From contig JADJXK010000002.1 in the NCBI GenBank assembly GCA_016710325.1, positions 3,286,001-3,350,000 on the forward strand: a DNA stretch of 64,000 bases, written 5' to 3'. Position 1 is the first letter of the stretch. Each line of letters begins with the position of its first letter. Positions 18,149 to 27,927 of the stretch are shown here, piece after piece. Under the pieces are notes generated by a model. That model did not search any database and was not told the DNA's origin. It was given only the letters and a program-made list of their open reading frames with translations. Source of the stretch: Candidatus Leptofilum proximum. GTDB lineage: Bacteria; Chloroflexota; Anaerolineae; Promineifilales; Promineifilaceae. The position numbers were made by a program, and so were the translations under genes.

Positions 18149-19102
18149 GTGACAGAGCATAACCGCAGCGTCACATCTGAATCACAAACAGAGAGTCCCC
18201 TGTGCCACTTTGTGCAGCAGCGCCTGCCCGACTTTTTGCACCTGGGTTTGACGGCCGTTGAACACCAGCAAATTCAAGCCCACCTGGCCCAATGCAACAG
18301 CTGCGCCCGGCGCGTGCAGGAAGCCCGCCTGCTGGACAACGACCTCCAGGCCGAAGCCGACCGTTACCAACCCCGCCTTTCCCGCGACGCCTCCCTGCGC
18401 ATCCAAAACCAGGTGTACCGGCGTATGCAGCGCAGCCTGGTGTGGCAGCGCACCGGGCAGGCTTTGCGCCTGGCAACCGCCGCAGCTGCCCTCATCTTGC
18501 TGCTGGGCGGCAGCTTTTTGTTTGGCCGCTTCTGGTTTCCTTTTTTAACGGCCGAAACCAATACCGTCGGTGAGACCACGACTTTGCCCGATTTGCCCCC
18601 ACCAGGGCCAACGGTCGTTACTTCGACTTCGCTCAGCCCAACGCCCACCCCAGCCCCAGCCAGTCCGCGCCCGGCTCCCCAGGCAGCCGAGGTAGAATCA
18701 CCTGCCACTATGGAAGAAGCTCCGCGAAACGGCCGTGTCAACGCCTGGGATCATTGGGTTGCGGCCGCACCAGGGCAAACGCCAGAACAGTTGGCCGCCA
18801 CGGTCCTGTCCGCTGCTCTGGCAAACGACGAGACTTATTTGAACGAGCTTTTTATGGGCATGGGCGCGGCGCAGCAGCCCACAGCCCGCATGTGGCTTTC
18901 CGTAGCCAATCGCTGCCAACATAACCTGAGCAGCGCTGACTTTGTATTTGCTCGCCATCCCATCCCGCTGCTCACCATCACTTCTGTTTCCATCTGGTAT
19001 GATGGCCATCTGGCTGGCGAAATAAAAATGCGGCAGGTTCAAGGCGAATGGTTTGCCACCTTTGCCCGACCCCCAGCCGTATATCCTTGTTCATCTCAAT
19101 GA
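18149..19102 (+). CDS. Membrane-bound zinc-finger anti-sigma factor
   Basis: The 317-residue protein begins with an anti-sigma zinc-finger motif (HLAQCNSC, His-x3-Cys-x2-Cys, near residue 48). A single membrane segment lies at about 110-130 (LATAAAALILLLGGSFLFG). A Pro-rich linker and a C-terminal extracytoplasmic domain follow. It should hold the ECF sigma factor encoded directly upstream and release it on an external signal. GTG start at 18149, after GAGG. It ends 67 bases before the permease start. Confidence 0.85.
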   Translation: MTEHNRSVTSESQTESPLCHFVQQRLPDFLHLGLTAVEHQQIQAHLAQCNSCARRVQEARLLDNDLQAEADRYQPRLSRDASLRIQNQVYRRMQRSLVWQRTGQALRLATAAAALILLLGGSFLFGRFWFPFLTAETNTVGETTTLPDLPPPGPTVVTSTSLSPTPTPAPASPRPAPQAAEVESPATMEEAPRNGRVNAWDHWVAAAPGQTPEQLAATVLSAALANDETYLNELFMGMGAAQQPTARMWLSVANRCQHNLSSADFVFARHPIPLLTITSVSIWYDGHLAGEIKMRQVQGEWFATFARPPAVYPCSSQ

Positions 19103-19169
19103 CCCTGAAGCTTACTATGCGCGTTTGGCCAATCGCCTCTCAATTACCCCCTTCAATCGGAGCGGCTTG

Positions 19170-22100
19170 ATGACGTTTTGGGCCTTCATTTTGCGGCGTG
19201 CCGCCCGCCACTGGCAGATTTTGCTCACACTCAGCCTGGGCGTCATGCTCTCCACGGCCATGCTGGCCAGCAGCCCGGTGTTGGTAAACACGGTGGTGGA
19301 ATTTGGCCTTCGCCGCACGCTGCTGGCCGCCGATCCGAGCATCAGCGACCTCCGCCTGAAGGCCTTTGGCCGCCTGAACACCGACCAGTACGCCGAGCTG
19401 GATGGCCAGGTACAGCAGATGGTGAACGGCCGTATCAACACCTTCACCGATCAACTTGTCCCGGTCATCGGCTCCCGCTGGTTCCACCCCTGGGTTGATG
19501 GCAACGTGGTGGCCGAAGAGCGCGTCAACTTCCGCAGCTACGGCCGCGATGACACAGACATCCGCCAGCACGTCACCTTTGTCGCGGGCGAATGGCCCAG
19601 CGATCCGCTGCCAGCGCCGGGGGTGGCAGCCGTGGTCATCGGCGAGGAGCTGGCCGAGGCGTATGGCCTGGAAGTGGGCGACCGCCTGCCCGCCAGCGTC
19701 AACAACACCGGCGGCGAGCCGGCGTTCAGCCTGCAAATCAGCGGCATTGTGCAGCCCATTGACGGTGGCGATGCCTACTGGTTTGGCCCGGCCAGCCCGC
19801 TGCGCGCGCAAAGCGATGACCGCTGGCTGGCGCAGTATGCCGCATTGGTCGATCCCGCCGCCTTTTTTGACGTGGTCACGGCCGTTTTGCCTGATGGCTC
19901 CACCCACGAATATTACTGGCAGGTGACCATCGATCCGGCCACAGTTAACACGGGGCAGATTCCCCTGCTCGGTGTCTTGCTCCGCCTGCTGCGCGAGGAT
20001 TTACGGCCGTTATCCCCCTCCATTACCATCGACACTGGCCTGGACGATGTGCTGACCAACTTTGCCAACCAGAGTACGGCCGTACGCGCCCCGCTCTACT
20101 TCCTCACTGCCGAAGTGGTGCTGCTGACTCTGTATTACGTCATCATGGTGGCGGCGCTGGCGGTGCGCCAGGTGGAACGTGAATTTGCCGTGCTGCAAAG
20201 CCGCGGTGCAGCCCGCCGCCAGATTTTCCGCATCCAGGGCGGCGAGGCGCTGCTCATCAGCGGCGTGGCCTTGATCAGCGGTCCGTTCTTGGGGATGGGC
20301 CTGGTTCGCGCCATCACCCTCGCCGGGCCGCTGGCCGATGTTGGCGAACCGGGCTGGGGGCTGAGCCTGCCGACTATTGCCTGGCTGGCAGCGGCCGTCG
20401 GCGCCATTGCCTGTATCATTGGGCTGCTGCTGCCCGTGGGCCAATCTGTGCGCCGCACCATCGTCAGCTACCAACAAAGCACCAACCGGGTCACGCAGGC
20501 GCCGTTTTGGCAGCGCACTTACCTGGATGTCTTTGTATTGGCGATTGGCCTGGTGCTGCTCTGGCGTTTGCAATATTTCGGCGGCATCGTTGGCGGCGGA
20601 ACCACCCGGCCCCAGGTCGATTGGCTGCTGCTGCTCTCGCCCTTAGCGCTGTTGGTCGGCGCGGGCACCATTTTGCTGCGTGTCTTCCCCCTGCTGCTCA
20701 GCTTTTTGGCGGCGATTGCCCGGCGCGGGCGCGGCCTGGTGGCCCACCTGGCCATGCTGCAAGCGGCGCGTAACCCCACGCACGTGGCCCGCCTGGTGCT
20801 GCTGCTGACGCTGGCCATTGCCCTGGGCATCTTGTCTACGGGCATCAACGCCACGCTGGATGCCAGCGAACAGGAGCGGGCCGCCTACGAAGCGGGCAGC
20901 GACATTCGCCTGGTTTCGCAGCGCTCGCTGCCGCTGTTTGCCGTGGAATCGCTGCCGGATGTAACCGATGCCAGCGGCGTCTGGCGCACGCTAGGCTCGT
21001 TGACCATAGGACGGGAATTTCTGCGCTATGAGGTGCTGGCCATCGATCCAGAATCTTTTGGCGCGATGACCAGTTACCGGGAAGATTTTACTGATGAACC
21101 GGTACCGGTCCTGTTGGATCGGCTAACGCTGGAGAATGTGACGCCGCAGCCCACGGTGCCCCTGCCAGGACAACCCGCCAAAATTGGCTTGTGGATCTGG
21201 TCTGAACCAGACCCAGAAGAGTCAGGCGGCTTCGAGCTGCGCGGCGACAGCAACCTGGACCGGTTTGGCCTGGAAGTAAAGCTAGCCACCCCCCAGCAAG
21301 ACACGTTTTTGGTAGAGCTGACCTCCAGCGAGACGGGTTATCCCCCCGATGGCTGGCGCTATTTTGAAGGCGAGATTCCGGTGCTGCCTGAGACGAGCTA
21401 TCCGGTGGCCTTACATTCGATCTGGCTGCGCAATCGCTCGATCATTACCGGCAATTTTGCCCGATCTGTCGGGGCAAATATGAACCTGGCAATGGATTCA
21501 CTCACGGTGACCGATGGTGCCACAGGGGAAACGGCCGTCGTCTACGACTTTGACACCCTCACAGACATCTGGCGCACCACCCATCTTGGGTCGGATATCG
21601 CCTTCGACAACCGCCAGGCACACACTGGCACGGCCAGCCAGGCGCTGGAGCTTAACACAGGGCCGACGGGCCAGGTGGGTTTTCTGCTGGCCAACCCGTT
21701 CCCGCTCACCGAGCCGCTGCCCGCGCTGGCGAGCGACAGCTTTTTGGCCAAAGCCCAGACGGGCGTGGGGGAAGTGCTCAATCTCACCATCAATTCGCAG
21801 CCGATGCGCTTTGAAATTGTGGGGGCGGTGAACTATTTCCCCACGCTGTATGAAGATTTAAACGCAGGTTACATCATCACCAACCGGGCGCTGCTGCTGG
21901 ATACGTTCAACACCCAAACCAGCCAGCCCTTGAACAACAATGAGGCGATTTTAGATGTGGCAACGGCCGTTCCGCCCCAAACCGTCTCGGCCGCCGCCCT
22001 GTCTAACCTGACCGGCGTGAAGTCAGCCATTGCCCAGGAAGAGGTGCGCCTGAACATCAAGGCAGACCCGATGGCGCTGGGACTGCGCAGCGTGACGCTG

Positions 22101-22505
22101 TTTGGCTACCTGCTCACCACGGCGCTGAGCCTGGTGGGCTTTGCTACTCATTTTTACCTGAGCGCCAAACAAAAAGAAGCAATTTACGGCGTGCTGCGCT
22201 CGATGGGCATGTCGCCCGGGCAGCTGTACACGGTGCTGGTGCTGGAGCAGGTGGTGCTGATTTTGTTCGGCCTGGCTATCGGCACAGCCCTGGGCGTGGT
22301 GTTGAACCAGATTACTCTCCCCGGCCTGCCCATCACCTTTGGCGACCGGCCGCCAACACCGCCGTTTATTGCCCGCAATGACTGGACGGCCGTACTGCAA
22401 ATTTACGTCACGCTGGCCATCGCCTTTTTTATCTCGCTGGGCATTGCCACCCTGCTGCTCTGGCGCACCAAGCTGCACCAGGTGCTGCGTGTGGGCGAAG
22501 AGTGA
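19170..22505 (+). CDS. Large FtsX-type ABC permease, first subunit
   Basis: The 1111-residue membrane protein has an N-terminal membrane anchor, a large extracytoplasmic domain, several membrane segments in the middle (about 330-560), a second extracytoplasmic domain and a last FtsX block near the C-terminus (YGVLRSMGMSPGQLYTVLVLEQ). This MacB/FtsX-like layout is typical of permeases moving lipoproteins or peptides, or transmitting force to surface enzymes. The start at 19170 follows GGAG; an earlier ATG at 19053 would overlap the anti-sigma gene. It pairs with the permease at 22618 and the ATPase at 25469. Confidence 0.88.
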   Translation: MTFWAFILRRAARHWQILLTLSLGVMLSTAMLASSPVLVNTVVEFGLRRTLLAADPSISDLRLKAFGRLNTDQYAELDGQVQQMVNGRINTFTDQLVPVIGSRWFHPWVDGNVVAEERVNFRSYGRDDTDIRQHVTFVAGEWPSDPLPAPGVAAVVIGEELAEAYGLEVGDRLPASVNNTGGEPAFSLQISGIVQPIDGGDAYWFGPASPLRAQSDDRWLAQYAALVDPAAFFDVVTAVLPDGSTHEYYWQVTIDPATVNTGQIPLLGVLLRLLREDLRPLSPSITIDTGLDDVLTNFANQSTAVRAPLYFLTAEVVLLTLYYVIMVAALAVRQVEREFAVLQSRGAARRQIFRIQGGEALLISGVALISGPFLGMGLVRAITLAGPLADVGEPGWGLSLPTIAWLAAAVGAIACIIGLLLPVGQSVRRTIVSYQQSTNRVTQAPFWQRTYLDVFVLAIGLVLLWRLQYFGGIVGGGTTRPQVDWLLLLSPLALLVGAGTILLRVFPLLLSFLAAIARRGRGLVAHLAMLQAARNPTHVARLVLLLTLAIALGILSTGINATLDASEQERAAYEAGSDIRLVSQRSLPLFAVESLPDVTDASGVWRTLGSLTIGREFLRYEVLAIDPESFGAMTSYREDFTDEPVPVLLDRLTLENVTPQPTVPLPGQPAKIGLWIWSEPDPEESGGFELRGDSNLDRFGLEVKLATPQQDTFLVELTSSETGYPPDGWRYFEGEIPVLPETSYPVALHSIWLRNRSIITGNFARSVGANMNLAMDSLTVTDGATGETAVVYDFDTLTDIWRTTHLGSDIAFDNRQAHTGTASQALELNTGPTGQVGFLLANPFPLTEPLPALASDSFLAKAQTGVGEVLNLTINSQPMRFEIVGAVNYFPTLYEDLNAGYIITNRALLLDTFNTQTSQPLNNNEAILDVATAVPPQTVSAAALSNLTGVKSAIAQEEVRLNIKADPMALGLRSVTLFGYLLTTALSLVGFATHFYLSAKQKEAIYGVLRSMGMSPGQLYTVLVLEQVVLILFGLAIGTALGVVLNQITLPGLPITFGDRPPTPPFIARNDWTAVLQIYVTLAIAFFISLGIATLLLWRTKLHQVLRVGEE

Positions 22506-22612
22506 GCCGGTAACCGGTGAACGGTGAACAGTAATCGGTGAACGGTTGACCGATCACCGATTACGGATTACCGATTACTGACTACGGATTACCGATTGCC
22601 GAATACTGAATA
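22503..22612. repeat. 7-base CGGTNAN word array between permease genes
   Basis: Plus and inverted runs of the CGGTGAA / TTACCGA word fill the whole spacer, starting just after the stop codon of the first permease and ending six bases before the ATG of the second. No Shine-Dalgarno sequence is visible, so translation of the second permease may depend on coupling or on structure. Confidence 0.85.
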
Positions 22613-22617
22613 CAGAT

Positions 22618-25386
22618 ATGATTCGACTCTCAACCCGTCACCTGCTGCGCCATTGGCGTATGAACCTGATTGTCCTGCTGGGGCTGGTGCTGGCCTCTGC
22701 CTTTTTGGCGGGGCTGCCCACCTACGCCACGGCGATTGCCGGGCGCAGCCTGCGGCAGCAAATCGACAGCGCCGTCGTCTCGGCGCGCAACATTGAGGTG
22801 ACAGGGACGGGCATGAATGCGGCCGTTTACGGCCAGCTAGAGGAATATTTAGGGGATCTGCTGCTGCGCCGGGTGGAGGTGCAAACCGTCTCGTCCGTCA
22901 GCCTGGCCTCGGCGCTTTACCGGGCCGAAACGCCGCTGCCTTTTGCCGAATTTTTGCGCTACCAGCCGTGGACCTTTAGCAATTTCAACCAGGACGTGTC
23001 GGTGGTAGACGGCCGTTTCCCCAGCCACATCGAACCCGTGCCCAACAGCTTTGTCACCGAAATTGAAGCCGTTGTTGGTGTGGCCACCATCGAGAACCTC
23101 ACCTTCGACCAGAGCGCGGGCGACCAGTTCCAGACCGTTTCCTTGCAGGTAGGCGACCAGCTGCGCAGCGAGGATGGCAGCTTCCGCATCAATATCGTCG
23201 GCGTGGTGCAGCCCAATGACCCGGAAAGCGACGTCTGGTGGGGCGAGCAGCTGCCTTTTGAGTTTACCCGCGCCGCGCTCAACGGCGCTAACCAGCCGGA
23301 GACGGTCAGCATCTCGATGTTTGTCCCGGCGCCCACCATGGAAATGCTCTTTGCCGGGCAGGCGCAGCGCAGCTGGCGGCTGCTGCTAGACGCCAGCCAG
23401 ATCACCGTGAACAACGTAGACCAGGTACAGATGAACCTGAGCAACGCCATCTCCAATTTGCGCGTCGATATCGAGACGGGGCTGCTGACGATCATCAATC
23501 AGTACCAGACGGCGCTGGCCAGCGCCCAGGTGACGCTGTTTTTGCTGACGGTGCAGTCGCTCATCTTTGTGCTGTACACCCTGGCGATGATCAGCTCCTT
23601 TTTGCTGGACCAGTCGCGCGGTGTTTTGGCGACATTGGTGGGACGGGGGTTTAACGGCCGTCAGATCACCCAACTGTTTGCCATTCAAGGTTTTTTCCTG
23701 GCCCTGCTGGCCGCCGCGCTGGGGCCGCTGGTGGCCCGCGGCCTGCTCGCCGTCTGGGGGGTGGCCACTAACACCGTGGTGCCCACCCAGCTGGCGCAGG
23801 AATCCTGGCAGCTGTCGCTGCTGGCGGCGGGTTTTAGCTGGATCACGCTGATTGTGGCCATTTACAGCGGCACACGCGGCAACATTTTGGACTGGCAAAA
23901 GCAGCTGGCCCGCCCGGCCACCCAGGCCAACTGGCAAAAGTATTACATCGATATTTTCCTGCTGGTGCTGGGCGGGCTGATCTACTGGCAGCTGCGCGAC
24001 ACCGGCACGGTGGTGGCCCAGTTGGCCGACAACGAAGCACTGGCTGCGGCTGGCGTTTCCGATCCGCTGCTGCTGCTGGGGCCATCGCTGCTGCTGATTG
24101 CCGTGGCGCTCATCTTTTTGCGGATATTCCCCTACCTGCTGCGGCTGGCGTCCTGGTGGGCCAACCGGGTGCGCGGCCTGATTTTGCCCTTTGGCCTGGC
24201 CAAGCTGGCGCGAGACCCGGTTGGACCCAGCCGGGTGGTGCTGCTCATCAGCCTGGCGGCGGGGTTGACGCTGTTTGCCAGCCTGTTTGAATATTCGCTC
24301 AGCGTGCGGCAGGCACAGATTGCCCACTACAACACCGGCGCCGACATTCGCGTGGCCCTGCCGATTGATGCCGGAACGGCCGAATTTGAATCTCTGGCCA
24401 GCTTACCGGGCGTGCAGTCGGCGTCACCGGTGTATTACAACGGCCGTTCCCGCCTCTCCACCAACCTTGGCCAACAGGTGCAAATGTTGGCCATCGACCC
24501 GGCCACGCTGCCGCAGGTGAGCCGCTATGCCCCGTTTGTCAGCCGCATCTCCCTGGCCGACGTGATGCCCGCCGTGCAGGGGCGCGGCACCGATGGGGCC
24601 ATTGCCGCCGTCTTTTCGCAGGACGCGCCGCCCACCAATAAACAAATCGGTGATCACATTCAATATGTGGTCGGCACGCATCGCGTCACGTTTGAGGTAC
24701 GCGGCATCATCAACAACTTCCCCCTGCTCAACGAGCGCTTTTTTGTCACCGACCTGGCAGCCCTGTCGCAGGAAGTGGACTTCACCGTTTTGAGCGAGCC
24801 GTGGGTGGGCCAGCGGCAGGTGTGGCTGGCCGTTGAGCCGGGGCAAAATGCGGCCGTGGTGACCCAAATCGCCGACGGCGCGGGGCCGTTTGGCAGCCGG
24901 GTGTTGGCCAGTGCCGAGGAGACAGAAGCGCTGCTGCGCTCGAACCTGGTGGCCCAGGAGACGTTGGGGGCATTTGAGCTAAACGCCATCACCCTGGCGG
25001 CGCTGAGCGTGGCCGTCTTTTTGATGGTGCACTTTTTTGCCGCCCGCCAGCGGCTGTACGAATTTAGCCTGCTGCGGGCCACCGGCCTGGCCACGCGCCA
25101 GCTGCTGGGCCTGCTGACGCTGGAAGGGGTGATTATGATGGTGCTCGGGCTGCTGGCGGGCACGTTGATTGGCGGCGGGCTGGCGGTGATTATGCGGCCG
25201 TTTTTGTCGCGCGTGTTGTCAACGGCCGTTGGCGGCGACGCCATCCAGCAAATTTTAGTGAACTGGACCGAAGTGTTCAGCCTGTACGGACTGCTGGTCG
25301 GCTTTTACGGGCTGGCACTGCTGCTGCTGCTCTTCTTTCTGGTGCGGGCGGGCATTCACCGGGCACTGCGCATCGGGGAGGAGTAA
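22618..25386 (+). CDS. Large FtsX-type ABC permease, second subunit
   Basis: The 922-residue protein has the same architecture as its neighbour: N-terminal anchor (LIVLLGLVLASAFLAGLP), extracytoplasmic domain, a cluster of membrane segments (about 300-500), a second extracytoplasmic domain and a C-terminal FtsX block (YEFSLLRATGLATRQLLGLL). The two permeases probably form a heterodimer. The stop TAA is also the first part of an 8-base repeat word. Confidence 0.87.
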   Translation: MIRLSTRHLLRHWRMNLIVLLGLVLASAFLAGLPTYATAIAGRSLRQQIDSAVVSARNIEVTGTGMNAAVYGQLEEYLGDLLLRRVEVQTVSSVSLASALYRAETPLPFAEFLRYQPWTFSNFNQDVSVVDGRFPSHIEPVPNSFVTEIEAVVGVATIENLTFDQSAGDQFQTVSLQVGDQLRSEDGSFRINIVGVVQPNDPESDVWWGEQLPFEFTRAALNGANQPETVSISMFVPAPTMEMLFAGQAQRSWRLLLDASQITVNNVDQVQMNLSNAISNLRVDIETGLLTIINQYQTALASAQVTLFLLTVQSLIFVLYTLAMISSFLLDQSRGVLATLVGRGFNGRQITQLFAIQGFFLALLAAALGPLVARGLLAVWGVATNTVVPTQLAQESWQLSLLAAGFSWITLIVAIYSGTRGNILDWQKQLARPATQANWQKYYIDIFLLVLGGLIYWQLRDTGTVVAQLADNEALAAAGVSDPLLLLGPSLLLIAVALIFLRIFPYLLRLASWWANRVRGLILPFGLAKLARDPVGPSRVVLLISLAAGLTLFASLFEYSLSVRQAQIAHYNTGADIRVALPIDAGTAEFESLASLPGVQSASPVYYNGRSRLSTNLGQQVQMLAIDPATLPQVSRYAPFVSRISLADVMPAVQGRGTDGAIAAVFSQDAPPTNKQIGDHIQYVVGTHRVTFEVRGIINNFPLLNERFFVTDLAALSQEVDFTVLSEPWVGQRQVWLAVEPGQNAAVVTQIADGAGPFGSRVLASAEETEALLRSNLVAQETLGAFELNAITLAALSVAVFLMVHFFAARQRLYEFSLLRATGLATRQLLGLLTLEGVIMMVLGLLAGTLIGGGLAVIMRPFLSRVLSTAVGGDAIQQILVNWTEVFSLYGLLVGFYGLALLLLLFFLVRAGIHRALRIGEE

Positions 25387-25456
25387 TTACCCAATTACCC
25401 AATTACTCAATTACCTGTAGGAAGTAATTAGGTAATTAGGTAATTGAGTAATTGGT
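25384..25456. repeat. 8-base TAATTGGG word array with inverted copy
   Basis: The array ATTACCCA (three to four copies) is followed by its inverse GTAATTAG/GTAATTGA. It begins on the TAA stop of the permease gene and lies before the start of the ATPase gene. Confidence 0.85.
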
Positions 25457-25468
25457 TACGAGGCACTT

Positions 25469-27184
25469 ATGTCAACTGATTCATTTATTTACTGCGACAA
25501 CCTGGTCAAAATTTATAAGGTAGCCGACCTGGAAGTGGTGGCTTTGCAGGGGTTGGACCTGGCCGTGGAAAAGGGCGAGATGATGGCCCTGGTCGGTGCG
25601 TCTGGCTCGGGCAAATCGACGCTGCTCAACGTGATTGGCGGGCTGGATGAGCCCAGCGCGGGCAAAATCAGCGTCAATGGCCAGGACTTGGTGAAGATTT
25701 CCGACAAGGCGCGGGTGGAATACAAGCGCAACACGGTCGGTTTTGTCTGGCAGCAGCCCGCGCGGAATTTGCTGCCCTACCTGACGGCGCGGGAAAACGT
25801 GGAGCTGCCGATGATGCTCTCTGGCGGCAGCGCGCGGCAGCGGCGGGAACGGTCCCTTGAGCTTTTGGAAATGGTCAATCTATCCGACCGGGCCGATTTC
25901 CGCCCGGACCGGCTCTCTGGCGGGCAGCAGCAGCGCGTGGCTCTGGCCATTGCCCTGGCCAACAATCCCCCGCTGCTGCTGGCGGATGAACCCACCGGCC
26001 AGGTCGATTCACACTCCGCCGACGAAATTTTTGCCGCGCTGCGCCGCATCAACCGGGCCTACGGCACCACGATTGTGATTGTGACGCACGACCAGCGGGT
26101 GGCCAACAAGGTAGACCGGGTGGTGGCGATTCGAGACGGCCGTACCAGCTCAGAAATCCGGCGCGAAGTGGATATTTCCAGCGGCGAACTGCAAGAAGAG
26201 GAGTGGGTGATCCTGGACCGGGCGGGCCGTTTGCAGCTGCCCCAGCCGTACATCGAAAACCTGGAGATGAAAAACCGGGTGAAGGTGCGGTTGGAAGAAG
26301 CCCACTTGTCGGTCTGGCCCGAGGTGAATAAGGCGCTGGCGGCCGCCCAGGGCAGCGGAGAAAACGGCGAAGTGTGGCGGCCACCGCGGATCGGCGACAC
26401 TTCTGCCGCCACCGACCGAGAACCGATGGCGACCAACCATTACCATCACCCGTTGGCGCGGCGGAAAACGGCCGTCTCCGTGCAAAACCTCACGCGCATC
26501 TACAAAGTAGGTGCGGAGGATGTAGTCGCCGTAAAAAACGTCAGTCTCAACATTCCTACCGGGGTGATGGCCACGGTGAAAGGGCCGTCTGGCTCCGGCA
26601 AGACGACACTGCTGAACCACATCGCCGGGCTGGATGAGCCGACGGAGGGTGAAATTGTGATCGCGGGACGGCCGTTGGCCAAAATGAGCGAGCGCGAGCG
26701 GATCAATCTGCGGCGCCACGAGATTGGCTTTGTCTTCCAGACGTTTGGCCTGCTGCCGTTTTTGAGTGCGCGGGAAAACATCGAGGCGCCGCTGCGGCTG
26801 GTGAAGGCCACAGCCAAAGCACGCCGGCAGCGCGTGGACGAGGTGCTGGAGCTGGTGAAGCTGTCGGCGCGGGCCAGCCACCGCACCTATGAGCTGTCCG
26901 GCGGCGAGCAGCAGCGCATTGCCCTGGCCCGGGCGCTGGCCAACAAGCCATCGCTCATCCTGGCCGATGAGCCGACTGGCCAGCTGGACACGGCCACGGG
27001 CTACGCCATCATCGCCCTGCTGCGCAGCATTGTGCAGCAGACGGGCGTGACGGTGCTCATTGCCAGCCACGACCCGAAGGTGATTGAGGCGGTGGATCTG
27101 GTGTACGTGCTGGAAGACGGCCGTTTGGTGGAGACGATTGAGCAGGTTGGTGGCAAAGTGCCTGCCCAGGCAGGGGCTGCGTAA
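25469..27184 (+). CDS. ABC transporter protein with two fused ATPase domains (LolD/MacB-like)
   Basis: The 571-residue protein contains two complete LolD-type ATPase domains in tandem. Domain 1 has GASGSGKS (43-50), LSGGQQQR and LLLADEPTGQ; domain 2 has GPSGSGKTT (about 370), LSGGEQQR and LILADEPTGQ. A linker of about 100 residues joins them. MacB-type systems normally encode one ATPase domain that homodimerises; here both nucleotide sites sit in one chain, matching the two different permeases upstream. It is the last gene of the sigma-factor operon. Its TAA stop is shared with another 8-base word. Confidence 0.92.
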   Translation: MSTDSFIYCDNLVKIYKVADLEVVALQGLDLAVEKGEMMALVGASGSGKSTLLNVIGGLDEPSAGKISVNGQDLVKISDKARVEYKRNTVGFVWQQPARNLLPYLTARENVELPMMLSGGSARQRRERSLELLEMVNLSDRADFRPDRLSGGQQQRVALAIALANNPPLLLADEPTGQVDSHSADEIFAALRRINRAYGTTIVIVTHDQRVANKVDRVVAIRDGRTSSEIRREVDISSGELQEEEWVILDRAGRLQLPQPYIENLEMKNRVKVRLEEAHLSVWPEVNKALAAAQGSGENGEVWRPPRIGDTSAATDREPMATNHYHHPLARRKTAVSVQNLTRIYKVGAEDVVAVKNVSLNIPTGVMATVKGPSGSGKTTLLNHIAGLDEPTEGEIVIAGRPLAKMSERERINLRRHEIGFVFQTFGLLPFLSARENIEAPLRLVKATAKARRQRVDEVLELVKLSARASHRTYELSGGEQQRIALARALANKPSLILADEPTGQLDTATGYAIIALLRSIVQQTGVTVLIASHDPKVIEAVDLVYVLEDGRLVETIEQVGGKVPAQAGAA

Positions 27185-27210
27185 TTGGGTAATTGAGTAA
27201 TTGGGTAATC
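27182..27210. repeat. 8-base TAATTGGG word array
   Basis: TAATTGGG, TAATTGAG and TAATTGGG follow one another, starting on the stop codon of the double ATPase gene and ending next to the stop codon of the convergent higA gene. Confidence 0.85.
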
Positions 27211-27216
27211 TTACCT

Positions 27217-27585
27217 TTAGGACTGGAGTTCGTAGGGGCGCACCAGGATTTCGGCGGAGATACCCAGTCCGGCCTGTAATTTGCGGATCATGGTGAGGGA
27301 CAACGGCCGTTTACGATTAATCACCTCGGATACGCGCGCCCGGCTGCCGAGGTACGGTTCCAAATCGCGCCGTTCCAGCCCCTGGTTTTCCATGAAGTGC
27401 AAAATGGCTTCCACTGGATCAGGCGGTAGAACAGGATAGTTCTTTTCCTCATAGGCTTCGACCAGTGTCGTCAAGACATCGAGCAGATCACCTTCTGGCG
27501 AGTCGGGTTCCGCTTCCCACAGTTCATCAATTCTGGCTAACGCCTCTTCGTAATCAGCTTCTGTTTTTATCGGTTTTAGTTCCAT
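27217..27585 (-). CDS. higA: HigA-type antitoxin
   Basis: The 122-residue protein ends in an XRE-like helix-turn-helix (about residues 70-110: LERRDLEPYLGSRARVSEVINRKRPLSL) with an acidic N-terminal half. This matches the long HigA antitoxins. It should bind and neutralise the HigB protein encoded ten bases upstream and repress the operon by binding the palindrome at 27904-27922. Confidence 0.88.
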   Translation of the reverse strand: MELKPIKTEADYEEALARIDELWEAEPDSPEGDLLDVLTTLVEAYEEKNYPVLPPDPVEAILHFMENQGLERRDLEPYLGSRARVSEVINRKRPLSLTMIRKLQAGLGISAEILVRPYELQS

Positions 27586-27594
27586 TACCTTAAC

Positions 27595-27888
27595 TCATAC
27601 AGTGGCCGCATCTACTTTGTCATATGCTTGATGCGTCCCTACAAATCGGATATAGACAATGCTGTACTCGTACTTGACAGCGACAATCAGCCGATATTGA
27701 TTTCCCTTGATATTAAAAACAATCCGGTTATTGGCAACAAAGCTTGCATTTTGATAATCCCGTTTAATGTCTGCTGGCGTTTGCCAATTAGCCTGTTGGG
27801 CATTGGCGAACCAGGCGCGCAATGATTGTTCGGCGTCTGGATGTTTCGCCCAAAATTCGCGCAGTGTTCGCCGGGAAATGATCCTCAT
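27595..27888 (-). CDS. higB: HigB-type mRNA interferase toxin
   Basis: The 97-residue protein has the RelE/HigB fold pattern: RRTLREFWAKHPDAEQSLRAW, then NRIVFNIKGNQYRLIVAVKY and a terminal VYIRFVGTHQAYDKVDA. HigB toxins cleave mRNA on the ribosome. The toxin precedes the antitoxin, as usual for higBA. The start is at 27888 because TATAAT lies six bases upstream of this ATG; an ATG eight codons earlier lies upstream of the promoter's minus-10 box and would not be transcribed from it. Confidence 0.88.
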   Translation of the reverse strand: MRIISRRTLREFWAKHPDAEQSLRAWFANAQQANWQTPADIKRDYQNASFVANNRIVFNIKGNQYRLIVAVKYEYSIVYIRFVGTHQAYDKVDAATV

Positions 27889-27927
27889 TGACTGATTATA
27901 ATATGATCCCATTTTGGGATCAATACT
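27889..27927 (-). promoter_or_regulatory. higBA promoter and operator
   Basis: On the minus strand TTGATC and TATAAT (27895-27900) are 17 bases apart, and the ATG follows six bases after the minus-10. A perfect 19-bp palindrome, TGATCCCA-TTT-TGGGATCA (27904-27922), covers the minus-35 and spacer, the expected place for HigA autorepression. Confidence 0.8.

Noticed and set aside
22618..24327. Long antisense frames over the FtsX genes, such as 23386-24327 minus
   Set aside because: Gln/His/Arg-rich translations typical of the wrong strand of GC-rich genes, with no start signals.
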